Source of the DNA: Embleya scabrispora DSM 41855
GTDB lineage: Bacteria; Actinomycetota; Actinomycetes; Streptomycetales; Streptomycetaceae
Reading direction: 5' to 3'
Assembly: GCF_000372745.1 (NCBI RefSeq)
Contig: NZ_KB889664.1
Coordinates: 62,001-126,000, forward strand
Length of the DNA stretch: 64,000 bases
Part shown: positions 52,487 through 62,073 of the stretch, in pieces
Layout: each line of letters opens with the position of its first letter
Position numbering within the stretch: the stretch's first letter is position 1
Notes under the pieces: model-generated
Seen by the model: only the letters and a program-made list of their open reading frames with translations
Databases searched by the model: none
What the model was told of the DNA's origin: nothing
Made by a program: the position numbers and the translations under genes

Positions 52487-53833
52487 CTACGGGTGTACGA
52501 GGGTGACCAGGGCTTCGGTGTGTGCGGCGCCGCTGTCGGCGATGACCTCGTCGATCGTCTGGGCCGTGCGGACGAGGGCGAAGGTGACGGCGCCGGTGGG
52601 GGTGCCGCGGTAGCCGTAGACGGCCGGGCGGGGGAGGGAGTTGTAGGAGAAGTGGGTGGACAGCGAGTAGGCGCCCGTGTCGTACAGGGCCAGGATGTCG
52701 CCCGGCTCCAGGACGGGTAGGTCGCGGTCGACCGCGGTCATGTCGCCGGCGAAGCAGAGCGGGCCCGCGACGTTGTGCGGCTCGGTCGGCCCGGACCTGG
52801 GGCGACCCTTGGCGTCGAAGGCGCCGATGCGGATCGGCCATGCCTGCGGCATCGACATCGCGCGGGTGAGGATCTGGCCGCCCGCGTGCGTGACGGCGAT
52901 GCGGCGGCCGCCCATGGTCTTGGTGTACTCGACGACCGTCGCGATGGTGCCGTTCTTGGCGAAGATCGAGCGGCCGAACTCGGTGACCAGGCTGTAGCGG
53001 CCGTCGAAGAGGTTCGGTACGGCTCGGCGCAGTTCGCCGGCGTAGTCGGTGAAGGTCGGTGTGTCGTCGTCGGCGGCGAAGTCGACCGGGAGGCCGCCGC
53101 CGATGTCCAGGCTGGTGGCTTGGCGCCGGCCCAGCGTGGTGTTGATGTGCTCCGCGAGGGCGTAGGCGGCCGCGACCCCTTCGGCCATCAGGGGCAACGG
53201 GCAACCCAGCGAACCGACATGCACGTGCACGCGGGTCAGCCACGGGTGGCGGGCGAACGCCGCGACGACCGCGTCGGTCGCCCCCGCGTCGCGCAACGGT
53301 ACGCCGAACTTCGACGTCGCGGTGGCGGTGCTCGTGCCGTCGACGAAACCGGCGCCGACCTGTGGGTTCACCCGGATCCCGATCGGGGCGGCGGCCGGCC
53401 GCCCGCCGAGCAGGGCGTCGACGCGGGCGAGTTCCTGGAAATTGTCCACGTTGAGGGCGACGCCGTGGTCGAGGGCCGATTCGAGATCCGCCACGGTCTT
53501 GACGGGGCCGTCGTACACGATCCGGTCGGGCGTGAAGCCGGCCGCCAGCGCGAGCCTCAGTTCGCCGGGCGAGGCGACTTCACAGCCCATTCCGGCCTGT
53601 GCCATGAGCCGCATGACCGGGACGAGCGAGCACGCCTTGGCGGCGAACGTGTGCTCTGCCGGGGCGTGTTCGAAGGCCGCGTGCAGGTCGGCGACGGAGC
53701 CGAGCATCCCGTCCACGTCCAGGAGGCCGACCAGCGGAGCCGTCGCACCGAGCAGCCCTTCGCGTACGGCTGCCGCCACCGCCGCGTCCCGAGCCACCCG
53801 CCGTTGCCGAGCCGTACCGGAAGTCACGTGCAC
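52487..53833 (-). CDS. PLP-dependent decarboxylase (Orn/Lys/DAP/Arg group 2)
   Basis: The 448-residue enzyme has a TIM barrel with the PLP lysine Lys66 in HTFAAKACSLVP, the phosphate-binding glycines in LDIGGGLPVDF and EFGRSIFAKNG, and the dimer-active-site LYDTGAYS (family usual: CDTxDxxxxxDTGAY). It resembles diaminopimelate and related D- or L-amino-acid decarboxylases, but the sub-specificity cannot be assigned. The start is taken as GTG 53833 with GAGAGG upstream (GTG 53827 is the alternative). Not beside lysine-pathway genes, so a secondary-metabolism or salvage role is possible. Confidence 0.88.
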   Translation of the reverse strand: MHVTSGTARQRRVARDAAVAAAVREGLLGATAPLVGLLDVDGMLGSVADLHAAFEHAPAEHTFAAKACSLVPVMRLMAQAGMGCEVASPGELRLALAAGFTPDRIVYDGPVKTVADLESALDHGVALNVDNFQELARVDALLGGRPAAAPIGIRVNPQVGAGFVDGTSTATATSKFGVPLRDAGATDAVVAAFARHPWLTRVHVHVGSLGCPLPLMAEGVAAAYALAEHINTTLGRRQATSLDIGGGLPVDFAADDDTPTFTDYAGELRRAVPNLFDGRYSLVTEFGRSIFAKNGTIATVVEYTKTMGGRRIAVTHAGGQILTRAMSMPQAWPIRIGAFDAKGRPRSGPTEPHNVAGPLCFAGDMTAVDRDLPVLEPGDILALYDTGAYSLSTHFSYNSLPRPAVYGYRGTPTGAVTFALVRTAQTIDEVIADSGAAHTEALVTLVHP

Positions 53834-54070
53834 CAGATCCTCTCGTCGTTCGGTCGTCACCACGCTCGCACCACAGGGACAGCTTTGCCCGGCTCGGCGC
53901 GCGGGTCTTTGTCGTGACGGACGAAGGGGGCAACCGATCTCGGTGCCGGGGACGCTGGACCGGGGTCCGGACCCGGGCCGAACCCGGACTCCGACCCGGA
54001 CCTTCACCCCATCTTGATGGTGGGGATATCGGTGTGCGACGCCGAATCCGCGAGTGGTATTCCTTGGCGC

Positions 54071-55729
54071 GTGATCACTCCCTTCCAGGCGGCGTCCTTC
54101 CGCCGTTCCATACCTGCGGCGATGGCCCTGCTGTTGGCCGCCGGGTGTACCGGGGGCTCCGGCGGTCGAGCGTCCAATGCCGCCGATGCCAAGCCGGTTC
54201 CCACGCACGTGACGACCGCACCGGCCGTGGTCACCCCGCCGCCCGCAGCGCCGAAGCCCAAGGGGGCGGCGGACCCCGGGCTGCGTTCGTTCTACGAACA
54301 GAAGATTTCGTGGAAAGCGTGCCAAGACGACCCGAAGACGAAAAAGAAGGATGAAAGCGAATTCCGGTGCGGGACCTTCAAGGTACCCCTGGATTACACC
54401 GCTCCCGATGGCAAATCGCTGGACATCGCCGTCATGCAACACCCCGCTGCCAAGCCCGATCAGCGCATCGGCTCGCTCGTGCTGAACCCGGGCGGACCCG
54501 GCGGCTCCGGCCAGGAGTTCGTCAAGTACGGGTTCGAGGAGTTCGACGGCCCCCTGCACGACCGCTACGACATCCTCGGCTTCGACCCGCGTGGTGTGGC
54601 CGACAGCGCGCCCGTGCGCTGCTTCGACGACAAGGCCCGCGACGAGCGCAACGCGCGGGACTCGCCGCGCGATCCGGTCGAGCGCAAGGCGTACGGCGAG
54701 CGGAGCGGCAAGGAGTTCTCCGCCGCGTGTCAGGAGAAGTCCGGCGACCTGTTGCCCTTCGTGGGCACCCGCAACGCGGCTCGGGACATGGACGTCCTGC
54801 GCGGCGCGGTAGGAGACGACAAGCTCAACTACCTCGGTATCTCCTACGGAACCTACCTCGGGTCGTTGTACGCGGAGGAGTTCCCCGACCGTGCGGGCCG
54901 GCTCGTCCTGGACGCGGTGGTGGACCCGGCCGCCGACAAGCTCGACGCGAGCATCGACCAGACCATAGGTTTCGAGCGTTCGTTCCGGGCGTTCGCGGCC
55001 GACTGCGCGGCCCGGGCGGGCTGTCCGCTGGGCGGCGATCCGGGCAAGGCCGCCGAGATCGGCACGGACTTCCTCGACAAGTTGCAGGACAAGCCGCTGC
55101 GTACTGCCTACGACGGCCGCAAGTTGACCTCCGCCCTGGGCTGGTCGGGCGCCAACAGCCTGCTGTACGGCGACAAGGAAACCGCGTGGAAGTACCTGCG
55201 CGAGGCACTCGCGCGGGCCATGAACAACAAGGACGGCAGCGCCCTGTTGTTCTACGCCGACAACTACATGGGCCGGGACGAGAAGGGGCACTACGACAAC
55301 AGCGGGGACTCGCGCTCGGCGATTCGCTGTGCCGACGGTGCCGCTCCCGCGCCCTCTCCGGAGCGGATCGAGCAGGTCCTGGCGAAGCTCAAGGCGGAAG
55401 CTCCGCTGTTCTCGAAGGACACCGTCGCATCCGATATCGAGGGCCCCGGCTGCGAGTTCTGGCCGTACAAGACTCCCGAGAAGCCGCACGTGATCCGGGC
55501 CGAGGGGGCCGCACCCATCCTGGTGGTGGGCACGACCGGTGACCCGGCCACGCCGTACGCAGCGTCCGAGAAGCTGGCCAAGGACCTCGCGCACGCGAGC
55601 CTGTTGACCCTCAAGGGGGAAGGCCACGGCGGGTTCGGCCGCAGCAAGTGCGTCGACGCGGCGGTGGCCGCCTACATCATCGAGGGCAAACTGCCGGCCG
55701 CCGGCACGCAGTGCACCGACGGCAAGTAG
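54071..55729 (+). CDS. Lipoprotein alpha/beta hydrolase (SlpD/SlpE-like tripeptidyl aminopeptidase family)
   Basis: The 552-residue product from GTG 54071 has a lipoprotein signal (FRRSIPAAMALLLAAGC; Cys at the end of the hydrophobic run), then a Pro-rich linker. The hydrolase has oxyanion LNPGGPGGSG, DILGFDPRG, nucleophile GISYGTYLGS, the acid region GTTGDPATPY and catalytic His in EGHGGFGRSKC. The C-terminal TAP-like domain is complete. It is a relative of the truncated first gene of the window (same EGH-x-GFGRS/AFGRS ending). It would be anchored on the membrane outside and release short peptides. ATG 54014 is an alternative start with poor support. Confidence 0.9.
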   Translation: MITPFQAASFRRSIPAAMALLLAAGCTGGSGGRASNAADAKPVPTHVTTAPAVVTPPPAAPKPKGAADPGLRSFYEQKISWKACQDDPKTKKKDESEFRCGTFKVPLDYTAPDGKSLDIAVMQHPAAKPDQRIGSLVLNPGGPGGSGQEFVKYGFEEFDGPLHDRYDILGFDPRGVADSAPVRCFDDKARDERNARDSPRDPVERKAYGERSGKEFSAACQEKSGDLLPFVGTRNAARDMDVLRGAVGDDKLNYLGISYGTYLGSLYAEEFPDRAGRLVLDAVVDPAADKLDASIDQTIGFERSFRAFAADCAARAGCPLGGDPGKAAEIGTDFLDKLQDKPLRTAYDGRKLTSALGWSGANSLLYGDKETAWKYLREALARAMNNKDGSALLFYADNYMGRDEKGHYDNSGDSRSAIRCADGAAPAPSPERIEQVLAKLKAEAPLFSKDTVASDIEGPGCEFWPYKTPEKPHVIRAEGAAPILVVGTTGDPATPYAASEKLAKDLAHASLLTLKGEGHGGFGRSKCVDAAVAAYIIEGKLPAAGTQCTDGK

Positions 55730-55750
55730 CCACCGAACCCGCCCACTCCA

Positions 55751-55796
55751 GCCGCACCGGCCGTGACCATGCGCCTTTGGTCACGGCCGGTGCGGC
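55751..55796 (+). terminator. 19-bp perfect hairpin after the lipoprotein peptidase gene
   Basis: Arms 55751-55769 and 55778-55796 with an 8-nt loop begin 21 bases after the stop codon. Confidence 0.9.
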
Positions 55797-55858
55797 GTCA
55801 CCGGCCCCGGCAGTCCGGCTCGGCCATCGCGTGGGCGCCGGGCCGGGATAATCGCGCC

Positions 55859-56458
55859 ATGGATGCGAAGACTCTCGCGGCCGCGGCTGCTACCTGCCGG
55901 GCGGCCCTCGAAGCCCACGTCGAGCGGGATTGGACCCGGCCGATTCCCGAGATGACGTGGACGGTTGCCCGGACGGTCGCGCACGTCGGTGACACCTTCC
56001 TGTGGTACGCCACGGATCTGGCCGGCGGGACCCGGGAACTGAGCACCATGGACCTCGGGGTCCGCCCGGACACGCCCCCCGCCGAACTGGCGCGCACCCT
56101 GGGCACCTTCGCGACCGTGCTGGGTCGCGTGATCGACGGCGCCGCCGCCGATGCGCGGGGCTTTCACCCCTACGGCTCGGCCGACGCGTCGGGGTTCGCC
56201 GCGATGGCCTGTGACGAGGTGCTGGTCCATACGTACGACGCGCTGCGCGGCTTGGACGTGGAGTTCACGCCACCCGCCGACCTCGCGCGGGCCGCGGTGC
56301 GACGCCTTTTCCCCTGGGCCCCGACGCACACCGCCCCCTGGGAGACGCTGCTGTGGGCGAACGGCCGCCTGGACCTGCCCGGTCGTGCCCGGCAGACGAG
56401 TTGGCGATGGCACTGCGCGCCGCTGGAGGAGTGGGACGGCACGATCCCGTCGGCGTGA
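55859..56458 (+). CDS. DinB/maleylpyruvate-isomerase-like protein
   Basis: The 199-residue protein has the mycothiol-dependent MPI/DinB-like N-terminal layout: TWTVARTVAHVGDTFLWYA with the first metal-type histidine, and CDEVLVHTYDALRGL with a later Asp/His pair. Proteins of this group bind a divalent metal through three His/Asp residues and often act with mycothiol as S-transferases or isomerases; the reaction here is unknown. GATAAT at 55846-55851 lies 8 bp before ATG 55859, so a leaderless message is likely and no ribosome site is present. Confidence 0.82.
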   Translation: MDAKTLAAAAATCRAALEAHVERDWTRPIPEMTWTVARTVAHVGDTFLWYATDLAGGTRELSTMDLGVRPDTPPAELARTLGTFATVLGRVIDGAAADARGFHPYGSADASGFAAMACDEVLVHTYDALRGLDVEFTPPADLARAAVRRLFPWAPTHTAPWETLLWANGRLDLPGRARQTSWRWHCAPLEEWDGTIPSA

Positions 56459-56538
56459 CGTCGTAACGCGGATGTGCGATGGCCGTGGGCTCGGCCCCGC
56501 CTGACCGTGAGCCTGCCCGAGCAGCGCTGCCTCCGGGA

Positions 56539-57891
56539 ATGTGCGGCGTGTCTCGACTGCGGCCGAGCGACGTCGCGCTGCCGAGCATCGGCGCGGATCT
56601 GGACCTCGGTCGGGAATCCCTGACCTGGGTGGTCACCGCCTACGCGCTCGCGTTCGGCGGCCTGATGATCCTGGGCGGGCGGATCGCGGACACGCTGGGC
56701 CGGCGGACCGGATTCCTGCTCGGCCTGGCCGTCTTCACCGCCGCGTCGTTGGCCGCGGGGTTCGCCCCGAACGGCGCGGTACTGCTCGCCGCCCGCGTTG
56801 CGCAGGGCGCTGCGGCAGCGCTGTTGTCACCGGCCGCGCTCGCGCTCGTCACGGTCACCTTCCACGGCCCCGAGCGCAACCGGGCACTCGGCGTGTGGGC
56901 GGCGATCGGCGGCACCGGGGCAGCAGCCGGCGTCCTGGTCGGCGGACTGCTGACCGCCGGGCCGGGCTGGGCATGGATCTTCTTCGCCAACGTGCCCATC
57001 GGCGTGGTCGTACTGGTGGTGGCCGCATCGGTGATCCCGAGCGAGCCGCGTACCGCCTCGCCCGCTCGCCCGGACCTGCCCGGAGCACTCGCGGCCACGG
57101 CGGGCACCGCGGCGCTGATTCTGGGGGTGACCCGGGCGGGCGACGTCGGCTGGGCGTCGCCCTGGACGTTCTCCTCGACGGCCTGCGCCGTGCTCTGCTA
57201 CGCGCTCTTCGTACTCGTCGAGCGCAGGGCGGGCGATCCCCTGGTGCCCCTGGCCCTGTTGACTCGCAGGCCGGTGATTTCCGGCGCGTTCGTGATGCTG
57301 GTGGCGAGCGGACTGCTGATCCCGCTGTTCTTCCTCGGCTCGCTGTACATGCAACACACCCTGGGCTTCGGCTCGTTGCGGACCGGGTTGGCCTTCCTCC
57401 CGGTCGCCGTCGCGGTGACCGTCGGGGCGCATGTCGGGGGCCTGCTGGTCGGCCGCCTCGGCACCCGGGCGGTGGGCGCGGGCGGCCTGGTGATCGCCGC
57501 GGCGGGCGCGTTGTGGTTGAGCCGGCTGCCCGGGGACGGCGGCGGCATGTCCGACGTGGTGCCCGGACTGGCCCTCGGCGCGGCGGGCCTGGGCCCGGCC
57601 TTCGTCGCGGCGACCACCACGGCCATGTCCCATGTGCGGCACGACGAGGCGGGCATCACCTCGGGCGTGGTGAACACCTTCCATGAACTCGGCGGCGCGC
57701 TCGGCGTCGCCCTGGTGTCGGCGATCGCGGCGGCCGGCCTCGCGGGCGGGGTCGACGGCGGCGGAGTCGGCGGATATACCGACGCGTTCCTCGCCTGCGC
57801 GGGCACGGCCGTGGTCGCGGCACTCGTGACGTCCGTACTCGTGCCGGCGGGCAGGCCGCCGGCGTCCGACGGACCGCGGCACGTGCACTGA
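56539..57891 (+). CDS. MFS transporter (DHA2-like) with a damaged N-terminus
   Basis: The ~450-residue frame shows a 14-helix drug-exporter protein from the middle of helix 1: DVALPSIGADLDL, GGLMILGGRIADTLGRRTGF (loop 2-3 motif) and ARVAQGAAAALLSPAALALV are normal. But family members begin with a full hydrophobic helix ending in a SIVNVALPSI-type sequence, and here the codons before DVALPSIG are hydrophilic (SRLRPS). The first helix has been lost or replaced, so function is doubtful. ATG 56539 is the nearest start; ATG 56479 is an upstream choice. No regulator overlaps; a TetR gene follows. Confidence 0.75.
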   Translation: MCGVSRLRPSDVALPSIGADLDLGRESLTWVVTAYALAFGGLMILGGRIADTLGRRTGFLLGLAVFTAASLAAGFAPNGAVLLAARVAQGAAAALLSPAALALVTVTFHGPERNRALGVWAAIGGTGAAAGVLVGGLLTAGPGWAWIFFANVPIGVVVLVVAASVIPSEPRTASPARPDLPGALAATAGTAALILGVTRAGDVGWASPWTFSSTACAVLCYALFVLVERRAGDPLVPLALLTRRPVISGAFVMLVASGLLIPLFFLGSLYMQHTLGFGSLRTGLAFLPVAVAVTVGAHVGGLLVGRLGTRAVGAGGLVIAAAGALWLSRLPGDGGGMSDVVPGLALGAAGLGPAFVAATTTAMSHVRHDEAGITSGVVNTFHELGGALGVALVSAIAAAGLAGGVDGGGVGGYTDAFLACAGTAVVAALVTSVLVPAGRPPASDGPRHVH

Positions 57892-57913
57892 GCACCGCCA
57901 CCTCGACGATCGG

Positions 57914-57960
57914 CGCGGCCGGCCCGTCCAACGTGCCTCCACGGCCGGGCCGGCGCGCCT
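57914..57960 (+). terminator. Imperfect GC-rich hairpin after the MFS gene
   Basis: GGCGCGGCCGGCCCG and CCGGGCCGGCGCGCC can pair with one bulge, about 20 bp after the stop codon. Confidence 0.4.
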
Positions 57961-58018
57961 CAGTCATCGCCACGCCTCCACGACCGGCGCGGCGATTCCG
58001 ACAGTAGGGTTGACCACC

Positions 58019-58609
58019 ATGGGTGCGACATCACCACCGGGCGTACGGCGACGGGCCGACGCCGAACGCAACATCGCCGCCATCCTCGCCGCCGCGCTCG
58101 GCGCCTTCGCGCGCGATCCCGAGGCCACGATGACCGACATCGCGCGGGCGGCCGGGGTGGGACGGGTGACCCTGTACGGGCACTTCGGCTCCCGGGACGT
58201 GCTCCTGGCGGCCGCGATCGGGCAGGTCCTGGGCGAAGTGGACCTGCTCCTCGACGACGCCGAGGTCACCGTCGGACCGGCCGACGAGGCGCTGGTCCGA
58301 CTCGCCCGCGAGGGATGGCAGGTGCTGGACCGCACCCGCGGCCTGCGCAGGGCCGCCCTGAAGGCGCTGGGCGAGGCGAGCCTGCGTCGACACCACGCCC
58401 GGGTCCTGACCAGGGTGGACGAACTCGTCGCGCGCGGCCGGAGCGAGGGTGTGATCCGTACCGACCTCCCGGCCACGTGGCTGGCCGCGACCTACTACGG
58501 CGTGATCCACACCGCGGCGGACGAGGTCGACGCCGGCAGGCTCGACCGCGCCGCGGCCGGCGACACCATCGCCGCGACCCTGCGCTCGGCCCTCGCCGCG
58601 CCCCGGTGA
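58019..58609 (+). CDS. TetR-family regulator
   Basis: The 196-residue protein begins with a TetR DNA-binding domain: RRRADAERNIAAILAAALGAF, TMTDIARAAGVGRVTLYGHFGSRDVLL (split at GVG). The C-terminal domain (LRRAALKALGEASLRRHHAR) is of the SbtR/TetR_C_26-like type. ATG 58019 is used; a TTG at 58010 is in frame. It follows the damaged MFS gene on the same strand and may once have controlled it. It converges with the amidase gene. Confidence 0.9.
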   Translation: MGATSPPGVRRRADAERNIAAILAAALGAFARDPEATMTDIARAAGVGRVTLYGHFGSRDVLLAAAIGQVLGEVDLLLDDAEVTVGPADEALVRLAREGWQVLDRTRGLRRAALKALGEASLRRHHARVLTRVDELVARGRSEGVIRTDLPATWLAATYYGVIHTAADEVDAGRLDRAAAGDTIAATLRSALAAPR

Positions 58610-58634
58610 GGACGCCCACCGGGGCGGCGGCGGT

Positions 58635-60083
58635 TCAGCAGGGCGGGCGGTGGTCCGCTGTGTAGGACCAGGGGAGGACCGCTTCGAGGGCCGCGCCGAT
58701 ACGGAAGACCATCTCGTCGTCGTAGGTCTTGCCGACGATCTGCACACCGGTCGGCACGCCGTTGGAGGCGAAGCCCGACGGCACCGCCAGGACCGGTACC
58801 CGGCTGCAGATGTTGAACGGCGGGGTGAGCGCGGCGTCCAGATAGAAGTCCAGTTCCTTGCCGTCCACGACGACCTTGGTCTCGGTGTAGTCGTCGTCGG
58901 CCAGGAACGCCGGGATGGCCGTGGTGGGGCAGATCAACGCGTCGTACCGGTCCAGCAGTTCGCCCAGTTCGGCGTAGATGGCGCCTTCCAGGGCGAGTCC
59001 CTCGGCGAACGAGGTCCGGGTGGCCGCCGCCTTCTCGTGGAAGACCCGCAGGTACGGGTTGACCAGGTCCGGCGCGGCGTTGATCGCCTCGCCCGCCTCG
59101 GCCCCCATGATCGCGGCGAAATGGGCCATCAGGGCCCGGTTGACCATTTCCCGGGTCCAGCCGAGTTCGACCTCCTCGACCACCGCTCCCGCGGTGCGCA
59201 GGGCCTCGGCGGCGGCCCGCGTGTTGGCCGCCACCTCGGGGTCGATCGGGTGGTCGCCGAGTGTGACACTGAGCGCGATGCGCAAGCCCTCCGCGCCGCG
59301 GGCGCCGGCGTACTGCTCGGGCAGTACCAACTTCGGGCGCAGCGACACCACGTCGCCCTTCCACGGCCCTGCGATGATGTTCTCCAGGAGCGCGCAGTCG
59401 GCGACCGTGCGTGCCATCGGACCGTCGTGGCAGTACTGGTCGAGGCTGTACGGCGGCATTGCCGGGACCCGGCCGAACGGCGGCTTGAATCCCACGACGC
59501 CGTTGAACGAGGCGGGGATGCGGATCGAGCCGCCGATGTCGGATCCGGTGGCCAGCGGCGCGTATCCGGCGGCCAGCGCGGCCCCCGAGCCGCCGGACGA
59601 ACCGCCGCACGAGTACTCGGGGTTCCACGGATTGCGGGTCACGCCCCACAGCTTCGATCGGGTGAACGCGGCGGCGCAGAACTCCGGTGTGCTGGTGCGG
59701 ATGTGAATGACGCCGCCCGCGTCGGCGATCCGCTGGAGCACCGGGTGCGTTTCCGTGGCGACCTCGTCCGCGAGCAACAACGATCCCTGCTGGAGCGGGT
59801 GTCCCTCGATGGGGTGCTCCTCCTTGGCCGCGACCGGGACGCCCTCGAGTGGCCGGATCTCGCCGCGGCCCTTGCCGAGGTAGCGCTGTTCGGCCTCGCG
59901 GGCCGCCGCGAACGCCTGGTCGTGAAGGGATTCCACGACCGCGTTGACAACGGGTTCGGCGGCGGTTGCCCGGTCCAGGACGGCGGTGAGCAGTTCGACG
60001 GGTGACAGTTCACGGCTGCGGAAGGCGGCGAGTGCCTCGGTTGCCGTGAGATAGGCGAGGTCGGTGGATGTACCTGCGGACAC
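58635..60083 (-). CDS. Amidase-signature enzyme
   Basis: The 482-residue enzyme has the Ser-cisSer-Lys triad with exact spacing: Lys87 in VPVAAKEEHP, cis-Ser162 in the GGSSGG loop and nucleophile Ser186 in GSDIGGSIRIP. It hydrolyses an amide, releasing ammonia or an amine. GGGAG precedes the GTG at 60083. It lies 104 bp after the last gene of a peptide-type ABC transporter on the same strand, so it may act on the imported compound. Subtype (peptide amidase, aryl-acylamidase) unresolved. Confidence 0.93.
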   Translation of the reverse strand: MSAGTSTDLAYLTATEALAAFRSRELSPVELLTAVLDRATAAEPVVNAVVESLHDQAFAAAREAEQRYLGKGRGEIRPLEGVPVAAKEEHPIEGHPLQQGSLLLADEVATETHPVLQRIADAGGVIHIRTSTPEFCAAAFTRSKLWGVTRNPWNPEYSCGGSSGGSGAALAAGYAPLATGSDIGGSIRIPASFNGVVGFKPPFGRVPAMPPYSLDQYCHDGPMARTVADCALLENIIAGPWKGDVVSLRPKLVLPEQYAGARGAEGLRIALSVTLGDHPIDPEVAANTRAAAEALRTAGAVVEEVELGWTREMVNRALMAHFAAIMGAEAGEAINAAPDLVNPYLRVFHEKAAATRTSFAEGLALEGAIYAELGELLDRYDALICPTTAIPAFLADDDYTETKVVVDGKELDFYLDAALTPPFNICSRVPVLAVPSGFASNGVPTGVQIVGKTYDDEMVFRIGAALEAVLPWSYTADHRPPC

Positions 60084-60187
60084 GGTGACTCCCAAGCAGG
60101 ATCGGTGGATGGTCGCGATGGAGCGGCGGCCCGGGCGGATCGGGCGGGCTCGGCAGGTCCGTGGGATCTGCCGGACCCGCCCGACTG

Positions 60188-61027
60188 TCACGCTTCCGGT
60201 GCGGCGAGGGCCCTTCTGTTTTCGGCGATGCGTTCCGGGTCCCAGCCCACGCCCGGCACCGAGTCGATCAGCAGCCGGGTGTAGGGGTGTTGCGGTGCGG
60301 ACAGTACGTCCGCGGTGCGGCCCGACTCGACGATCCGGCCGTTGCGCAACACGACGACGTCGTCGGTGATGTGCCGCACGACCGCCAGGTCGTGGCTGAC
60401 GAAGAGGTAGCCGATGCCCTGCTCCCGACGGATGCGGGCCAGCAGATCCAGGATCTGCGCCTGGATGGACACGTCGAGTGCGGCGACCGCCTCGTCCAGG
60501 ATCAGCACTCGGGGCGAGGCCGCCAACGCGCGGGCGATGGCCACGCGTTGGCGCTGGCCGCCGGAGAGTCGACGCGGCAGGGCGCCGGCCTCGCGGGTGC
60601 CCAGGCCGACCTGGTCGAGAAGCTCGGCCAAGCGCGCGGCGCGCCCGGGCCGGTCGGCCTCGGGTGCGTGCAGGCGCAGGACCTCGTCGATGCTGTCGTG
60701 GACGGTGATGCGCGGGTCCAGGGAGAGGTAGGGGTCCTGGAAGACCATCTGGATCTCCCGTGCCCGGGCCAGGCGTTCCGCGCGGGTGCGTGGCCGGTGG
60801 GCGCGTTCGTGGCCGTCGACCGTGATGCTGCCGGCGTCCGGGGTCTCCAGGCCGACGAGCATACGGGCGGTGGTGGTCTTGCCCGATCCGGATTCGCCGA
60901 CGATACCCAGCGAGCCGCCCGGCGGCAGTGTGAAGCCGACGTCGTCGACCGCTTTGTGGTCGCCGAACGTGCGGCACAGGCCGCGGACTTCCAGGGCGAC
61001 CGGGGTCGGTTCGGTGGACGTGCTCAC
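60188..61027 (-). CDS. Peptide/nickel-type ABC transporter ATPase (DppF-like)
   Basis: The 279-residue ATPase has Walker A GESGSGKTTTARML, Q loop in VFQDPYLSLDP, signature [15 protein letters not shown] and Walker B VLILDEAVAALD (usual: DEPVSALD; Pro is replaced by Ala). RLLIDSVPG is the OppF/DppF ending. GTG 61027 overlaps the preceding ATPase stop (GTGA). It powers uptake of oligopeptides or related compounds with the permeases upstream. Confidence 0.93.
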   Translation of the reverse strand: MSTSTEPTPVALEVRGLCRTFGDHKAVDDVGFTLPPGGSLGIVGESGSGKTTTARMLVGLETPDAGSITVDGHERAHRPRTRAERLARAREIQMVFQDPYLSLDPRITVHDSIDEVLRLHAPEADRPGRAARLAELLDQVGLGTREAGALPRRLSGGQRQRVAIARALAASPRVLILDEAVAALDVSIQAQILDLLARIRREQGIGYLFVSHDLAVVRHITDDVVVLRNGRIVESGRTADVLSAPQHPYTRLLIDSVPGVGWDPERIAENRRALAAPEA

Positions 61028-62073
61028 TGCAGGATCCCTTCGTCCGCGCGCAGGCACGCCACGGCCGCCGGGCCGTCGGATACCAGTGCGGGGGCCTCGC
61101 TTCGGCACCGCTCGATCGCGAACGCGCAACGGGCCGCGAAGGCGCAGCCGGGGGGCGCCTCCGCGAGTGACACGGGCCGTCCCGGAATCGGTTGCGGCGC
61201 CGCGGCGTCCGCCTCCAGACGCGGCGTCGAGGCCAGCAGCGCGGCCGTGTAGGGGTGCCGGGGGCGGGCGAACAGGTCGGCGACGGGCTGGGATTCGACG
61301 ATGCGTCCGGCGTACATCACGTAGATGCGGTCGCAGATCGCCGCCGCGAGTTCCAGGTCGTGGGTCACGAACAACATGCCGGTCCCGTGCCGGTGTTGCA
61401 GGCGCCGCAGGATGCCGACGACCTCCGCCTGTGTGGTGACGTCGAGGGCGGTGGTGGGTTCGTCGGCGAGCAGCAGCGCGGGGTCGCCGGACAGCGCGGC
61501 GGCGATCACCACACGCTGAAGCATGCCGCCGGAGAACTGGTGGGGGAAGCGGCGAAGCGCGCCGTGCGGGTCGCGGATGCCGACCTCGGTCAGCAACTCC
61601 TGTGCCCGGGCCAGCGCCTGCTCCTTGGGCACGCCGCGCACCCGCAGCCCCTCGGTGAGGAAGTCCCCGACCCGGCGCATCGGGTTGACCGACGCGCGCG
61701 GGTCCTGGAACACCATCGCGACCTTGTTCCGGCGCACATCGCGCAGTCCGGCCGCGCCCATGGCGAGCACGTCGGTGCCCTCGACGCGGACGGTGCCCTC
61801 GGCGCGCGCTCCCTTGGGCAGCAGGCCCAGGACAGTGCGGCAGGCCACCGATTTGCCCGAGCCGGACTCGCCGACCAGACCCACGGTCTCGCCGCGGTCG
61901 ACCCGCAGGTCGACCCCGTCCAGGATCGGCCGCGCGGCGGCGTGGTCGGGCAGGCGCAGGGTCAGGCCGGCGATGTCGAGCAGCGGTACGTCGCGCCCGG
62001 CGGTGTCGGTCCCGGATGTGGCCGGCCGGGCTTCCGTGTCACCGGCCGTCGTCTTGTCGAACACGGCGGTCAC
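61024..62073 (-). CDS. Peptide/nickel-type ABC transporter ATPase (DppD-like)
   Basis: The 349-residue ATPase has Walker A GESGSGKSVACRT, Q loop VFQDPRASVNPMR, signature FSGGMLQRVVIAAAL and Walker B LLLADEPTTALDV. The C-terminal oligopeptide-binding cysteine cluster is visible: GCAFAARCAFAIERC. GTG 62073 overlaps the permease stop. The DppD and DppF types usually form a heterodimer. Confidence 0.93.
   Translation of the reverse strand: MTAVFDKTTAGDTEARPATSGTDTAGRDVPLLDIAGLTLRLPDHAAARPILDGVDLRVDRGETVGLVGESGSGKSVACRTVLGLLPKGARAEGTVRVEGTDVLAMGAAGLRDVRRNKVAMVFQDPRASVNPMRRVGDFLTEGLRVRGVPKEQALARAQELLTEVGIRDPHGALRRFPHQFSGGMLQRVVIAAALSGDPALLLADEPTTALDVTTQAEVVGILRRLQHRHGTGMLFVTHDLELAAAICDRIYVMYAGRIVESQPVADLFARPRHPYTAALLASTPRLEADAAAPQPIPGRPVSLAEAPPGCAFAARCAFAIERCRSEAPALVSDGPAAVACLRADEGILQ

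Noticed and set aside
52487-55627. A 1046-codon minus-strand frame
   Set aside because: Only 52487-53833 is the PLP decarboxylase; the upstream part is antisense to the well-supported lipoprotein peptidase gene.
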